The notes: a model not told the origin generated them from the letters alone. 64,000 nucleotides of DNA from Cyclobacteriaceae bacterium (GCA_028284125.1 JANQSI010000018.1:124001-188000); one strand, 5' to 3'; positions 24,678-33,678 are shown, counted from the stretch's first letter. A program made the numbers and translations.

Positions 24678-27083
24678 ATGTGGAAAAACTTCCTTACAAT
24701 CACCTATCGTAACCTTACACGGCATTCATTTTACTCATTTATTAACATCTTCGGATTAGCTATCGGCCTCACCGCAGGATTCTTAATCCTTCAGCATGTC
24801 CATTATCAACTATCATATGATGGATTTTTTGAAAACAAGGAAAATATCTACCGTGTCCAGACTAACCGATTCAATCGAGGCGAACTGACCACTCAATGGG
24901 CTTCTGGATGCGCGGGAGTGGGACTTCATATGAAAGAAGATTTCCCTGAAGTGATTGATTTCGTGAACATGCATGGAAGTGGGGCGGAAATTTCTTACAA
25001 CGAAAAATATTTCCAGCCAGAATCTCCCTATTACACAGGGAAATCCTTCTTCAACGTTTTTTCGATTCCACTTTTAAGGGGAGTTGACAGTCTCGTACTG
25101 AAAGAGCCATTCACTGTAGCTCTGAATGAAACGATGGCCAAGAAGATGTTTGGTGATGAAGATCCAATGGGAAAAATCATCTACATGAATGATGAAACGG
25201 AATTCAAGGTGACTGGAATCTTCCAAGATTTCCCTGAAAATTCCCATATGAACTTTGATGTACTCTATTCTTTCGCCACGTATGTTGCTTTCACAAGTGA
25301 AAATGCACGAACTGCCTGGCAATGGGATGGGTTTCTCAATTATGTGGTGCTTCATCCAGGAACTGATCCTGATCAATTGTCTGAAAAGTTTCCTGAGTTT
25401 ATCCAGCAAAGAGCTGGAGAGGAAATGGCGGAGTTCGACGCGGATATGGAATTCGTCCTTCAGCCGCTTGATAAAATTCATCTGATTTCGAATTATCGAA
25501 TGGAGATCAAAACCACAGGGGATGAGCAGGCCACCTATTTTCTATTGATCATTGGTATGTTTGTCCTTTTCATCGCCTGGATCAACTACATCAACCTAAC
25601 GACCGCCAGATCACTTAGCAGAGCACGGGAAGTTGGCATTCGAAAAGTAATGGGTAGTTTCAAAACCCAGCTGGTTCGCCAGTTCATGTTCGAATCCTTC
25701 TTTATCAATTTGGTGGCTTTTGTCATAGCAGCTGTTTTGGTTGTGATTCTATTCCCGTTCTTCAATGAATTCTCCGGGAGAGATTCGACTTATCCATGGC
25801 CAGATGCACCAGCATTTTGGATTGGGTTAACAGTAATTTTCTTAGCTGGGATTCTATTATCGGGATTTTACCCGGCATTGGTTCTCTCAAAATTCAAGCC
25901 GGTGGCTGTTCTTAAAGGGAAATTTTCAGGTAGCAGTAGTGGAAGCCTATTGCGCAAAGGCCTAGTTACCTTTCAATTTCTTGCATCTCTCGTATTGATC
26001 ACCGGAACTTATGTGGTGTACAAACAAATGAACTTCCTGCAATCTCAGGATCTGGGAGTCAACATTGATCAAACGCTTGTGATCGAAACCCCGAACTTTC
26101 GGAGCGATTCTGTCTTCAGCACCAAGGACAACATTTTCAGGAATAAACTATTGGGCGAATCTTTTGTGAATGATATGACCACTTCAACTTCCGTCCCAGG
26201 TGAAACTCCCGGATGGAATGCCGGCGGAATCCGTTTGCTAAGTCAAACTGATGCGGAAAGCAATCAATACAGAATCCTGGGTGGGGATGATAAGTTCATG
26301 GATTTTTATGGTCTGGAAGTAATTTCCGGAAGAGGGTTTGATGCTAGTTTCGGAACTGAAGAAAGTAACGTTCTTTTCAATGAAGAAGCGATGCGTTTGC
26401 TGGGATTCAATGATGTAGAAGAAATCCTGAATCAGAAAATTAACTTCTGGGGCGATACATTCAATATCGTTGGGGTGGTGAAAAACTACAGGCAGGAATC
26501 TCCTAAAGAAGCATATGATGCTTTGATTTTCAGGTATTTCAATTCTCCGTCCGGATACTATTCTGTCAATCTTTCTGGTAACATCCGAGAATCTGTCGAC
26601 CAGGTTCAGGCACATTGGGAAGCGGCTTTCGGAACCAAAACATTCAATTATTTTTTCCTTGACGACCACTACAACCAGCAGTATCAGGCAGAGCTGAAGT
26701 TTGGAAACATTTTCGGTTTGTTCTCTGGCTTAGCAATCATTGTGGCCTGTCTGGGTTTGTTTGGCCTGGCTTCCTACATCACAAGTTTGCGAGCCAAGGA
26801 AGTTGGAGTTCGAAAAGTGTTGGGTGCTTCCATTCAAAACCTTTGGATGCTGCTCACGAGTGATTTCTTAAAGCTGGTTGGGCTTTCAATCATCGTAGCA
26901 ATTCCAATAACCTATTTCGTTATGCAAAATTGGTTGGAAAATTTCGCTAACAGGATTAATCTCGGAGTATTGATCTTTTTGATCCCCGCAATGATTCTGG
27001 TTTTAATTGCCATCGCAACAGTCTCTTACCATACGATTCGAACCTCCAGTTTGAATCCGGCTGAGACGTTGAAAGATGAGTAA
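24678..27083 (+). CDS. ABC transporter permease, MacB/FtsX type, paralogue of upstream gene
   Basis: 801 residues; ATG 24678. Same double-FtsX layout: N-terminal helix (FYSFINIFGLAIGLTAGFLIL), MacB_PCD domain, GIRKVMGSFKTQLVRQF, second periplasmic domain, GVRKVLGASIQNLWMLL, last helices to the NPAETLKDE end. Tandem with 22170-24539 but transcribed separately after a terminator. No ATPase partner in the window. Confidence 0.9.
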   Translation: MWKNFLTITYRNLTRHSFYSFINIFGLAIGLTAGFLILQHVHYQLSYDGFFENKENIYRVQTNRFNRGELTTQWASGCAGVGLHMKEDFPEVIDFVNMHGSGAEISYNEKYFQPESPYYTGKSFFNVFSIPLLRGVDSLVLKEPFTVALNETMAKKMFGDEDPMGKIIYMNDETEFKVTGIFQDFPENSHMNFDVLYSFATYVAFTSENARTAWQWDGFLNYVVLHPGTDPDQLSEKFPEFIQQRAGEEMAEFDADMEFVLQPLDKIHLISNYRMEIKTTGDEQATYFLLIIGMFVLFIAWINYINLTTARSLSRAREVGIRKVMGSFKTQLVRQFMFESFFINLVAFVIAAVLVVILFPFFNEFSGRDSTYPWPDAPAFWIGLTVIFLAGILLSGFYPALVLSKFKPVAVLKGKFSGSSSGSLLRKGLVTFQFLASLVLITGTYVVYKQMNFLQSQDLGVNIDQTLVIETPNFRSDSVFSTKDNIFRNKLLGESFVNDMTTSTSVPGETPGWNAGGIRLLSQTDAESNQYRILGGDDKFMDFYGLEVISGRGFDASFGTEESNVLFNEEAMRLLGFNDVEEILNQKINFWGDTFNIVGVVKNYRQESPKEAYDALIFRYFNSPSGYYSVNLSGNIRESVDQVQAHWEAAFGTKTFNYFFLDDHYNQQYQAELKFGNIFGLFSGLAIIVACLGLFGLASYITSLRAKEVGVRKVLGASIQNLWMLLTSDFLKLVGLSIIVAIPITYFVMQNWLENFANRINLGVLIFLIPAMILVLIAIATVSYHTIRTSSLNPAETLKDE

Positions 27084-27219
27084 TACTGTGAAAAGAGGAT
27101 TGTATCTCTATAATTAATGGAAGAGGTGACTAAACAATAATTAAACGGTAGCGCTCAATCTTGCATCTGATTAATCAGTAGATTTGGCCTTAGTCATCTC
27201 ACCTTTTTAATGCTTCGAA

Positions 27220-27642
27220 ATGAGATCATACCGATCAGAAGATGCTATCAACGAACTATCCTTCTATTCCTTAGGTCATCCCGATAAGGCATATTTCATT
27301 CATCAACACGTCGTAGACGCATACAAAGCCCAGACAATGGATGGGAAGACTTCTCCAATAGGAACTACTTTTTCATTGATAGGGCTGTATCTCTACCTCG
27401 AGAAAAACTATACAGGAAAGCAAGTACAATTAGCTCACATGAAAATGGCCAGGAACAAAAAACCATGGCCTAAAATCGAGTTGCCAGAAGATAGAGGTGA
27501 AATAACTGTGAAAGATGTGCTGGAAACAGAGCCTGGTCAACAAAGAGACGAAATGATTAGAAGCTGGTGTTCATCCGTTTGGAAGCGTTATGAAGCGAGT
27601 CATGAAATCATTCGAGAACTTGCAGAAACTGAAAAAGTTTAG
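27220..27642 (+). CDS. DUF5946 family protein
   Basis: 140 residues. Matches DUF5946 through ELSFYSLGHPDKAYFIHQH with VVDAYKAQ, SLIGLYLYLEKNYTGKQVQ with AHMKMARNKKPWP, and RSWCSSVWKRYEASHE. The conserved His and Cys residues suggest a metal or redox site, but no function is known. Single gene with an ATG start at 27220. Confidence 0.85.
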   Translation: MRSYRSEDAINELSFYSLGHPDKAYFIHQHVVDAYKAQTMDGKTSPIGTTFSLIGLYLYLEKNYTGKQVQLAHMKMARNKKPWPKIELPEDRGEITVKDVLETEPGQQRDEMIRSWCSSVWKRYEASHEIIRELAETEKV

Positions 27643-27917
27643 TTTCATTAGCACTGTGCTAAGATTGCTTATTGCATATATCTCAAGAATTTAAGTCGGA
27701 AATCAATGAATAGCATGATAGGGAGCTGTCAACTTTCCTCACCACTAATTGATTGGTATCGACTTAGGCATACCTAAATTGATCAACAAATGATAATGAA
27801 GGAGACACTTCAAAGAGACGTATGTACTTATATTTGATCTCTTGCTAGAGGGCTCACTGCGAAGAGAAATTATCACAGTATTTTCGTGAGCTCCCAACTA
27901 GATAGATTCGAAGAAGA
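27643..27917. other. Intergenic region, 275 bases, with one perfect short palindrome
   Basis: No gene supported. TTAGCAC-T-GTGCTAA (27648-27662) is a perfect 7-base-arm palindrome just after the DUF5946 stop, without a T run, so not a standard terminator. The rest is unstructured by eye and probably carries the promoter of the GGGP-synthase-like gene. Confidence 0.4.
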
Positions 27918-28586
27918 ATGAGTGAATTGATAATCTTAATTGATCCAAATGATGCAAATCTTCAACAACTCATTCATGAGGTGAATATTACTCAGCCAGA
28001 CAATTTATGGGTTGGTTGTTCGACTTCTTCTGGGGATATGGTAAAAGATGTTTTCGAGCGCCTGACAACTCCAGCAAGTTTATATCCAGGCAACTTTGAC
28101 CAGATCAAAAAAGTCTATCCACTTTCAAAGGAAGTGTTTATCTCAGATCCGCTCTTTTATTCGAATCCTGAAGTGAAACCCCTGTTTTCAGAAGTTCTGC
28201 AGTTTGGGAATCAACACTTTTATCAAAAAATGAAGCTGATGAATTATGTGTTGCTTCACGATAACTGTACTGCTGCGAGAGTGCTCGGTGTCGATCAGCC
28301 TTTTTCAAATGAAGAAGTAATTGACGCATTAGAAAATACTGAACTTCATCCAACCATTTATCTGGAAGGAGGATCAAGAAATCAGCTGCATAATGCCTTG
28401 ACGAGAGTTAATTTAATTGAGACTATAAAGAACAAACATCCTGAGATTAGAATAATTTACGGTGGTGGAGTTTCCTCTTCAGAAGACATCCGTTTATTGA
28501 GGGATTTAGAGGTAGACGTACTTGTCAGCAATTATGTCCACAAAGAACCTGCATTGTTAGAAAGCTTTATGAGTCTTTTCCTCTAG
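27918..28586 (+). CDS. Divergent geranylgeranylglyceryl-phosphate synthase (PcrB/GGGPS) homologue
   Basis: 222 residues, TIM-barrel prenyltransferase-like. The family order is conserved: LIDPND (7-12), DNLWVGCSTSSGDMV (28-42), LYPGN near 55-59, YLEGGSR (148-154), IIYGGGVSSSEDIR (179-192) and VDVLVSNYVHKE (199-210). GGGPS joins sn-glycerol-1-phosphate to a polyprenyl diphosphate. Divergent points: the DP(N/D)K phosphate-binding motif reads DPND, and the YLExGSG motif reads YLEGGSR. Some Bacteroidota have a normal GGGPS; this is a shorter, diverged member whose activity is uncertain. 56 bases upstream of dinB. Confidence 0.68.
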   Translation: MSELIILIDPNDANLQQLIHEVNITQPDNLWVGCSTSSGDMVKDVFERLTTPASLYPGNFDQIKKVYPLSKEVFISDPLFYSNPEVKPLFSEVLQFGNQHFYQKMKLMNYVLLHDNCTAARVLGVDQPFSNEEVIDALENTELHPTIYLEGGSRNQLHNALTRVNLIETIKNKHPEIRIIYGGGVSSSEDIRLLRDLEVDVLVSNYVHKEPALLESFMSLFL

Positions 28587-28642
28587 AAAACTGTCAAAGA
28601 TTCCAAATTATCGTTCTGCTAGTCTTGTCGTATAATTGAATT

Positions 28643-29716
28643 ATGGAGTTCCGTAAAATCATTCATATTGATATGGATGCATACTATACTTCGGTAGAGC
28701 AATTAGATAATCCTGAACTTCGAGGTAAACCAGTGGCTGTTGGTGGAAATTCCAAAAGAGGTGTAGTAGCTGCGGCTAGTTACGAAGCACGTAAGTTTGG
28801 TGTGAAATCCGCAATGCCTTCTGCTCGAGCTGCCAAACAGTGCCCAGACCTCATCTTTGTCTATCCACGATTTCCTCGTTACAAAGAGCTTTCTAAACAG
28901 ATTAGAGAAGTCTTTTTTGAATATACTGACATGGTGGAACCCCTTTCTCTGGATGAGGCCTACCTTGATGTGACGGAAAACAAAATAGGACTGAACTCAG
29001 CTACATTAATTGCTCAAGAGATAAAGAAAAAGATCAAAGATAGAACTGGGTTAATCGCTTCAGCAGGAATTTCCTACAACAAATTCCTGGCAAAAACTGC
29101 TTCTGATATGGATAAGCCGAATGGGCTCTATGTGATTCTCCCGGAAGAAGCTGAAGAGTTTGTAGCAAAACTTCCGGTTCATCGATTCCATGGAATCGGA
29201 AAGGTCACAGCGGAAAAAATGATCAAGGCTGGAATATTCGTTGGAAAAGACTTGAGGAGTAAAAGCTTAGAAGATCTGAAATTAAGGTTTGGGAAATCAG
29301 GAAGCTACTACTTCAATATCTCTCGCGCTATTGATAATCGAAAAGTTCAACCAAGTCGAGAAACTAAATCGATCAGTGCGGAACGTACTTTTGAAAACAA
29401 TATTTATGAATTGGCAGAAATCAATCAACAGCTGGAGCGCATCGGAAGAATCTCATTCGAGCGATACAAAAGGAACAAGGAGCTTGGTCACACAGTCACC
29501 ATCAAGTTAAAGTATGCTGACTTTAGACAAATAACTCGGAGTAAAACGACTGATCACGGAATTCAAAGTGAAGATGAATTCATTGCTACCATTCTTGCAT
29601 TGATGACAGAAGATCTCCTGAGTGACGAAGGTATTCGTTTGATCGGAGCAGGAATTTCCAATTTCAAAAAAGAGGAAGTGCCAAGAGAAGAGGTTCAATT
29701 GACATTGGAGTTCTAG
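28643..29716 (+). CDS. dinB: DNA polymerase IV (Y-family translesion polymerase)
   Basis: 357 residues, full length. Catalytic acidic residues in HIDMDAYYTSVEQ (Asp10, Asp12) and PLSLDEAYLDV. The steric-gate position is Tyr15 rather than the E. coli Phe; Tyr is also common in the family. KPVAVGGNSKRGVVAAASYEARKFGVKSAMP is the finger region. The C-terminus ends QLTLEF, a beta-clamp binding motif at the very end as expected. Performs error-prone bypass of lesions such as N2-dG adducts. No LexA-type box recognised upstream. Confidence 0.96.
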   Translation: MEFRKIIHIDMDAYYTSVEQLDNPELRGKPVAVGGNSKRGVVAAASYEARKFGVKSAMPSARAAKQCPDLIFVYPRFPRYKELSKQIREVFFEYTDMVEPLSLDEAYLDVTENKIGLNSATLIAQEIKKKIKDRTGLIASAGISYNKFLAKTASDMDKPNGLYVILPEEAEEFVAKLPVHRFHGIGKVTAEKMIKAGIFVGKDLRSKSLEDLKLRFGKSGSYYFNISRAIDNRKVQPSRETKSISAERTFENNIYELAEINQQLERIGRISFERYKRNKELGHTVTIKLKYADFRQITRSKTTDHGIQSEDEFIATILALMTEDLLSDEGIRLIGAGISNFKKEEVPREEVQLTLEF

Positions 29717-29777
29717 AAATGAATTCTAATAATATTACTCGAAGACTCTGAAACATGTAGAATAATTATCATTTTTC

Positions 29778-29842
29778 ATTCAACCATTTGATTGATTGTT
29801 AAGATTCAACTAGTATTGTATTATTAAACTAAATGGTTGAAT
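29778..29842 (+). promoter_or_regulatory. Promoter and 12-base inverted repeats upstream of the ArsR operon
   Basis: TTTG (29787-29790) and TAGTATTG (29811-29818) are separated by 20 bases, matching the Bacteroidota -33/-7 promoter with one mismatch. ATTCAACCATTT (29778-29789) and AAATGGTTGAAT (29831-29842) are exact reverse complements, one covering the -33 box and one ending 3 bases before the ATG at 29846. A further ATTCAAC lies at 29804-29810, next to the -7 box. The arrangement suggests an operator for the ArsR-type regulator encoded two genes down; that is inference. Confidence 0.65.
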
Positions 29843-29845
29843 AAT

Positions 29846-30154
29846 ATGAAGGCAGTACGAGTACAATACACAGTAAAACCAGAATATGTTGAAACGAATA
29901 AGTCCAACATTAAAAAAGTCATGGCAACCTTAAGGTCTAATCCAATTCCTGGGATGCAATACGCATCATTCATTCTTGACGATGGCCAAACGTTTGTCCA
30001 TATCAATATGGCAGAAGATCAGGAAACGCTTGATAAGTTGCAGCAGGTTGAAGAATTCAACGAATTCAGAACTCAGTTAAAAGCAAGTGGTCCGGTTTCT
30101 CCACCTCAGTCGGAAAACTTAAATTTGGTTGCAGCTGGATTTGAGCTGTCATAA
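29846..30154 (+). CDS. Small dimeric alpha-beta barrel protein (ABM-like), first gene of ArsR operon
   Basis: 102 residues from ATG 29846; an upstream TTG is in frame but lies inside the second operator arm. Sequence VRVQYTVKPEYVETNKSNIKK and FILDDGQTFVHINMAEDQET fits a ferredoxin-like barrel of the antibiotic biosynthesis monooxygenase type. No catalytic residues are assigned. Its stop codon abuts the ArsR start directly (TAA at 30152-30154, ATG at 30155), so the two are co-translated. Function unknown. Confidence 0.75.
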   Translation: MKAVRVQYTVKPEYVETNKSNIKKVMATLRSNPIPGMQYASFILDDGQTFVHINMAEDQETLDKLQQVEEFNEFRTQLKASGPVSPPQSENLNLVAAGFELS

Positions 30155-30496
30155 ATGATAACAGAAACAGATCAAACAGACAAAGTGTTTTCTGCTTTGG
30201 CAGATAAAAGCAGGAGAAAGGTAGTAGAAATGCTTCACCAAAAGGATTCTTCCATTCTGGAGCTATCCGAATCATTTTCTATGTCTTTCCAAGCGCTCAG
30301 CAAGCACATTAAAATATTAGAGTCTGCAGGTGTTGTGACGAAAAGGAAAGAAGGAAAGTTTGTCATTTGTTCATTGGATCATGAAGCCTTGAAAAAGTCA
30401 TTACAATGGATTTCTTATCATTCTAATTTCTGGAATGAATCCTTCAATAAACTTGACCGTCTCATAAAAAAGGAAAGGGGTGGGAAACGGAAGTAA
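30155..30496 (+). CDS. ArsR-family winged-helix transcriptional regulator
   Basis: 113 residues. Winged helix with DKVFSALADKSRRKVVEMLH, ILELSESFSMSFQALSKHIK (recognition helix) and LESAGVVTKRKEGKFVICSL (wing). No Cys-rich metal site is present, so it is of the ArsR/SmtB fold but likely not a metal sensor. Members of this subgroup are encoded directly ahead of AHSA1/SRPBCC genes, as here (17-base overlap). Probably autoregulates from the operator at 29778-29842. Confidence 0.9.
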   Translation: MITETDQTDKVFSALADKSRRKVVEMLHQKDSSILELSESFSMSFQALSKHIKILESAGVVTKRKEGKFVICSLDHEALKKSLQWISYHSNFWNESFNKLDRLIKKERGGKRK

Positions 30497-30914
30497 GGTT
30501 TATGTTGAACGAATGTTTCAATGCGAATCGGAAGCTCTCTTCGATTGGTTAACAAAACCTGAATTGATTGCGCAATGGTTTGGACCCGAAGGTTTTTCAA
30601 TAGAGAAAGTAAAGAGTACTTTAGAAGAGGGCGGTTCCTATCAAATCGAATTAAGAAAGGGAGAAAACATTGTTTTCGAGATTCGAGGTAAATACCTTAA
30701 GCTTCAACGACCTCAAATCATAGAATTCACATATAACTATCATGGGTTAGAAAGTCCTCCGCCTCCTAGCGTGGTACAATTCAAAATATCAGCAACTGAA
30801 TCTGGCGATTCTATGCTTTCAATGGTTCAAGCATTCAAAGTTGAAACGCCCGATTTTGCTACCAGATCAAAGGCATGGGAGTATATGCTAGAGCGATTGT
30901 CTCAATTGGCCTAG
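30480..30914 (+). CDS. AHSA1/SRPBCC-domain protein
   Basis: 144 residues; GTG start at 30480 inside the ArsR gene. SRPBCC fold with VYVERMFQCESEALFDWLTK, PELIAQWFGPEGFS (the family's PexxaqWfgP motif) and a C-terminal helix SKAWEYMLERLSQL. This START-like cavity fold binds small hydrophobic ligands; the domain is often fused or paired with ArsR regulators. It ends 4 bases inside the convergent MBL gene. Confidence 0.88.
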   Translation: MGNGSKVYVERMFQCESEALFDWLTKPELIAQWFGPEGFSIEKVKSTLEEGGSYQIELRKGENIVFEIRGKYLKLQRPQIIEFTYNYHGLESPPPPSVVQFKISATESGDSMLSMVQAFKVETPDFATRSKAWEYMLERLSQLA

Positions 30915-31798
30915 TTCTGCCCCTTCTTTTTCCAGTACCTCACCAGACCGGCTACACTCATCCAACTTGGATTAGCAGCTTCGTATTGTTGAATGCCAAT
31001 GGACGAAACACCTTTTTGTCGTAATTGATTAGAGGTGTATTCCATAAACTGTGGTGTAATTTCTTCATTAGAATATCCAGATTCCCACCGTACCTTCATC
31101 CAAAAAGCCCAGTTGTTCAACACTTCTTTCATTTCTCGCATGTGTCCTTCCGGATCTTTTTCTGCTCCATAATGGGTCAAGACAAGAGAAGATGGTTTTT
31201 TCTTGAGCACCAAGTCGATGGAGTTATTCCAATCCTCAAGGTCAATATCTGGCGGTGGACATGGTGGCACCACTGGGCCTCCACCAATTTTTACACCTGC
31301 GAGATCACCTGCGAAAATCGTTTCTCCCCATTGCCAGGCGATATGATGTTTTGCATGACCAGGGGTATGAAGCGCCATAAATGTTTCTCCGCCAATTTTG
31401 ATCTTTTGTTCGTGCTTAACAGCTTTTAAATTTCCCATTTCGATACCTTCCATTTTTCCCCATAAGCTATCCATTTGATCTCCGTAAATCATGGTGGCAG
31501 ATGCGACCAATTTGGTCGGATCATGCATATGATCAACTCCGAATGGGTGTAAGTAGATTGTTGCTCCTTCTTTAGCAAAAGCCCAGGCAGCTCCAGCATG
31601 ATCAAAATGAATGTGCGACAACAACACATGCTTGATGTCTGAAATTTTGTAACCATGAAGAGAAAGACCTCCCTTTAGGTTCTCGAACGTACTATACGGC
31701 CCAGTCTCTATTAAAATTGGACCGTCAGAAGTTTCAATCAGAAATGCGGCGATAGCACTATCAAATCCTTGAAAATGCAAATCAATTACATGATACAT
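30911..31798 (-). CDS. MBL-fold metallo-hydrolase
   Basis: 295 residues. Metal-binding HIHFDH (62-67), then LHTPGHAKHHIAW and FAGDLAGVKIGG, and a final THYG loop (LVLTHYGAEKD). These supply the zinc ligands of the metallo-beta-lactamase fold. No beta-lactamase- or glyoxalase-specific pattern stands out; relatives hydrolyse thioesters, lactones or phosphoesters. ATG at 31798; single gene. Confidence 0.88.
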   Translation of the reverse strand: MYHVIDLHFQGFDSAIAAFLIETSDGPILIETGPYSTFENLKGGLSLHGYKISDIKHVLLSHIHFDHAGAAWAFAKEGATIYLHPFGVDHMHDPTKLVASATMIYGDQMDSLWGKMEGIEMGNLKAVKHEQKIKIGGETFMALHTPGHAKHHIAWQWGETIFAGDLAGVKIGGGPVVPPCPPPDIDLEDWNNSIDLVLKKKPSSLVLTHYGAEKDPEGHMREMKEVLNNWAFWMKVRWESGYSNEEITPQFMEYTSNQLRQKGVSSIGIQQYEAANPSWMSVAGLVRYWKKKGQN

Positions 31799-31891
31799 AG
31801 GCGTGTTAGGTTGGTGAATTTCAGGCGAATATTCGTCACAGAAGCGATGGAATCTCTTATTATTGCCGTGTCAAATTCTAGTTCTAAGTTA

Positions 31892-32383
31892 ATGAAAATG
31901 AGCGACTCAAAGTACTTTCAGGATCACATGCCAGAAAACGTCTGTTTTGGTTGCGGGCATAATCACGAAGGCCTGCAGATCAAAAGTTTTTGGGATGGAG
32001 ATGAATCTGTCTGTCGGTGGACCTCACAAGAAAAGTATCATGGGTGGAGCGATTTGATGAACGGAGGGATAATCGCTACGTTAATTGATTGTCATTGTAT
32101 GGGCACTGCCATGGCGGATGCGTATAGAAGAGAAGGAAGATCACTAGATTCCGATCCTGAATATCGTTACGCAACTGGTACGTTATCTGTAAAATACCTC
32201 AGACCCACTCCCAACACTATAGTGGAACTCAGAGCTAAAGTGGTGGAGGTAAAAGGGAAAAAGACGGTTTTAGTCTGTGATTTTTTCTCAGATAAAGGGG
32301 AGAAAACAGCCGAGGCAGATGTAATTGCAATTAGGGTGTTTGATGGTAGCATTGCTTCAGATGGAAATGTTTTTAAAAGCTGA
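31892..32383 (+). CDS. PaaI/hotdog-fold thioesterase family protein
   Basis: 163 residues from ATG 31892 (MKMSDSKYF). The open frame extends upstream over the divergent MBL gene, but that part has no family support. Sequence HMPENVCFGCGHNHEGLQIK is the conserved start of this hotdog subgroup with paired Cys (CFGCG), followed by YHGWSDLMNGGIIATLIDCH (the helix with catalytic Asp) and TLSVKYLRPTP. Acyl-CoA thioesterase activity is likely; substrate unknown. Confidence 0.87.
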   Translation: MKMSDSKYFQDHMPENVCFGCGHNHEGLQIKSFWDGDESVCRWTSQEKYHGWSDLMNGGIIATLIDCHCMGTAMADAYRREGRSLDSDPEYRYATGTLSVKYLRPTPNTIVELRAKVVEVKGKKTVLVCDFFSDKGEKTAEADVIAIRVFDGSIASDGNVFKS

Positions 32384-32417
32384 AAGAATTGTTCATTTTT
32401 AATTCTCAATTGATTTA

Positions 32418-33194
32418 ATGCATCCAGAGTTATTTTCTATCGGCAATTTCACCATCCATACTTATGGGTTCATGATCATGATTGGGTCGGTTTCAGGTTA
32501 CTTGTATCTGGCTTGGACCGCAAAAAAAGATCTTGGAATTGAAAAACATAAGATCCAGAATATTATCATCATGGCCATTATCCTTGGATTTGTGGGTGGA
32601 AAACTCTTTTTCTATCTGGAAAATCCGGGATATTATTTCAAGTCAACTGAAAACCTTACTCGTAATTGGCGGTCTGGATTTGTATTTTATGGATCGCTGT
32701 TGTTTGCTGCCCCTGCAATCTTTTGGTATTTCAAAAAACAAAAATGGCCTCTCTGGCCCATGATGGATCGGCTAGCAATTGCAGCTTGTATCATTCACGG
32801 AACAGGAAGATTAGGATGTTTTTTTGCTGGTTGTTGCCATGGAATTGAGTCGCATGTTCCATGGGCCGTGACATTTATTGATCAAGCCTCTCAAGCTCCA
32901 CTTAATGTACCACTTCACCCAACGCAGCTCTATTCTTCGACCTTGATTTATTCCATTCTTGTTCTTCTCTTGATGTTCAAAAGACATAAGCGTTTTGAGG
33001 GACAGTTGTTTTTCATTTACATCATTCTGTACGCAGCTGGCAGGTCTATCATTGAGATTTTCAGAGGCGATGAAGCACGCGGATACATCATTGAAAATAC
33101 GATCTCGCATTCTCAGTTCATCTCAATAATTGTGATATCTATTACGGTTTGGGCTTACTTGAAATTCAAGAAAAAGGCTGATTTTCAGAAATGA
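32418..33194 (+). CDS. lgt: Prolipoprotein diacylglyceryl transferase family protein
   Basis: 258 residues, seven hydrophobic segments. Lgt moves diacylglycerol from phosphatidylglycerol to the lipobox Cys of prolipoproteins in the inner membrane. Landmarks are HTYGFMIMIG, YGSLLFAAPAIFWYFKK, HGTGRLGCFFAGCCHG (in place of the canonical HGRIGNFxNGE), LHPTQLYSS and GRSIIEIFRGDEARGY. The GRLGCFFAGCC variant is widespread in non-proteobacterial Lgt-like proteins, and some may not be the main Lgt. Many lipoproteins in this window would need such an enzyme. ATG at 32418. Confidence 0.85.
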   Translation: MHPELFSIGNFTIHTYGFMIMIGSVSGYLYLAWTAKKDLGIEKHKIQNIIIMAIILGFVGGKLFFYLENPGYYFKSTENLTRNWRSGFVFYGSLLFAAPAIFWYFKKQKWPLWPMMDRLAIAACIIHGTGRLGCFFAGCCHGIESHVPWAVTFIDQASQAPLNVPLHPTQLYSSTLIYSILVLLLMFKRHKRFEGQLFFIYIILYAAGRSIIEIFRGDEARGYIIENTISHSQFISIIVISITVWAYLKFKKKADFQK

Positions 33195-33195
33195 C

Positions 33196-33594
33196 TTAGT
33201 CTTCAACCAAGATCAATGTCAACCTTCCGTATCGATTAGAGGACTCACTGGCTCCAATTTCATAGGTATAATAACCAGAAGGTAATATCGTCTCTCCAAA
33301 AAAATCGATAGGCTGAATCGTAGCTAATTCCCCGTCTATTGTCATTTCGACAAATGCATAGCGATAGGCAAAATCAAAAAGTTTGTAGTCGGATAAAGTA
33401 GAGGGAATTATAGTGTTATATTCATTTTGACCACCGTTTGTATTTACTACTACATTGCTGTAAAAAAACCCGCTGGTATTTCGAATTCGAATAGCGGTCT
33501 TTCCATCCAACTCCGGACGTTCGGGAACTTGAACATCTTGTTCACAAGAGACCAGAAACAAGATTAATACAGGTAGGATTTTTATCAATTGCAT
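33196..33594 (-). CDS. Small hypothetical lipoprotein
   Basis: 132 residues with a clear lipobox (ILFLVSCEQD). The mature part is beta-rich with IRIRNTSGFFYSNVVVNT, then YAFVEMTIDG and ILPSGYYTYEIGA. No family recognised. Its stop is 1 base from the convergent lgt stop. Probable outer-membrane-facing lipoprotein. Confidence 0.8.
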   Translation of the reverse strand: MQLIKILPVLILFLVSCEQDVQVPERPELDGKTAIRIRNTSGFFYSNVVVNTNGGQNEYNTIIPSTLSDYKLFDFAYRYAFVEMTIDGELATIQPIDFFGETILPSGYYTYEIGASESSNRYGRLTLILVED

Positions 33595-33678
33595 TTTCCG
33601 TCTTTAGGATAAATACAATTAGTTGTCAAAATTCCCTACTCCCTAAGTCCCTTAAGCTGCTCAATCAATGCTTGCTAA

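Noticed and set aside
27648-27662. Perfect palindrome TTAGCACTGTGCTAA as a terminator
   Set aside because: No T run follows, and the stem is only 7 base pairs; kept only as a note in the intergenic entry.
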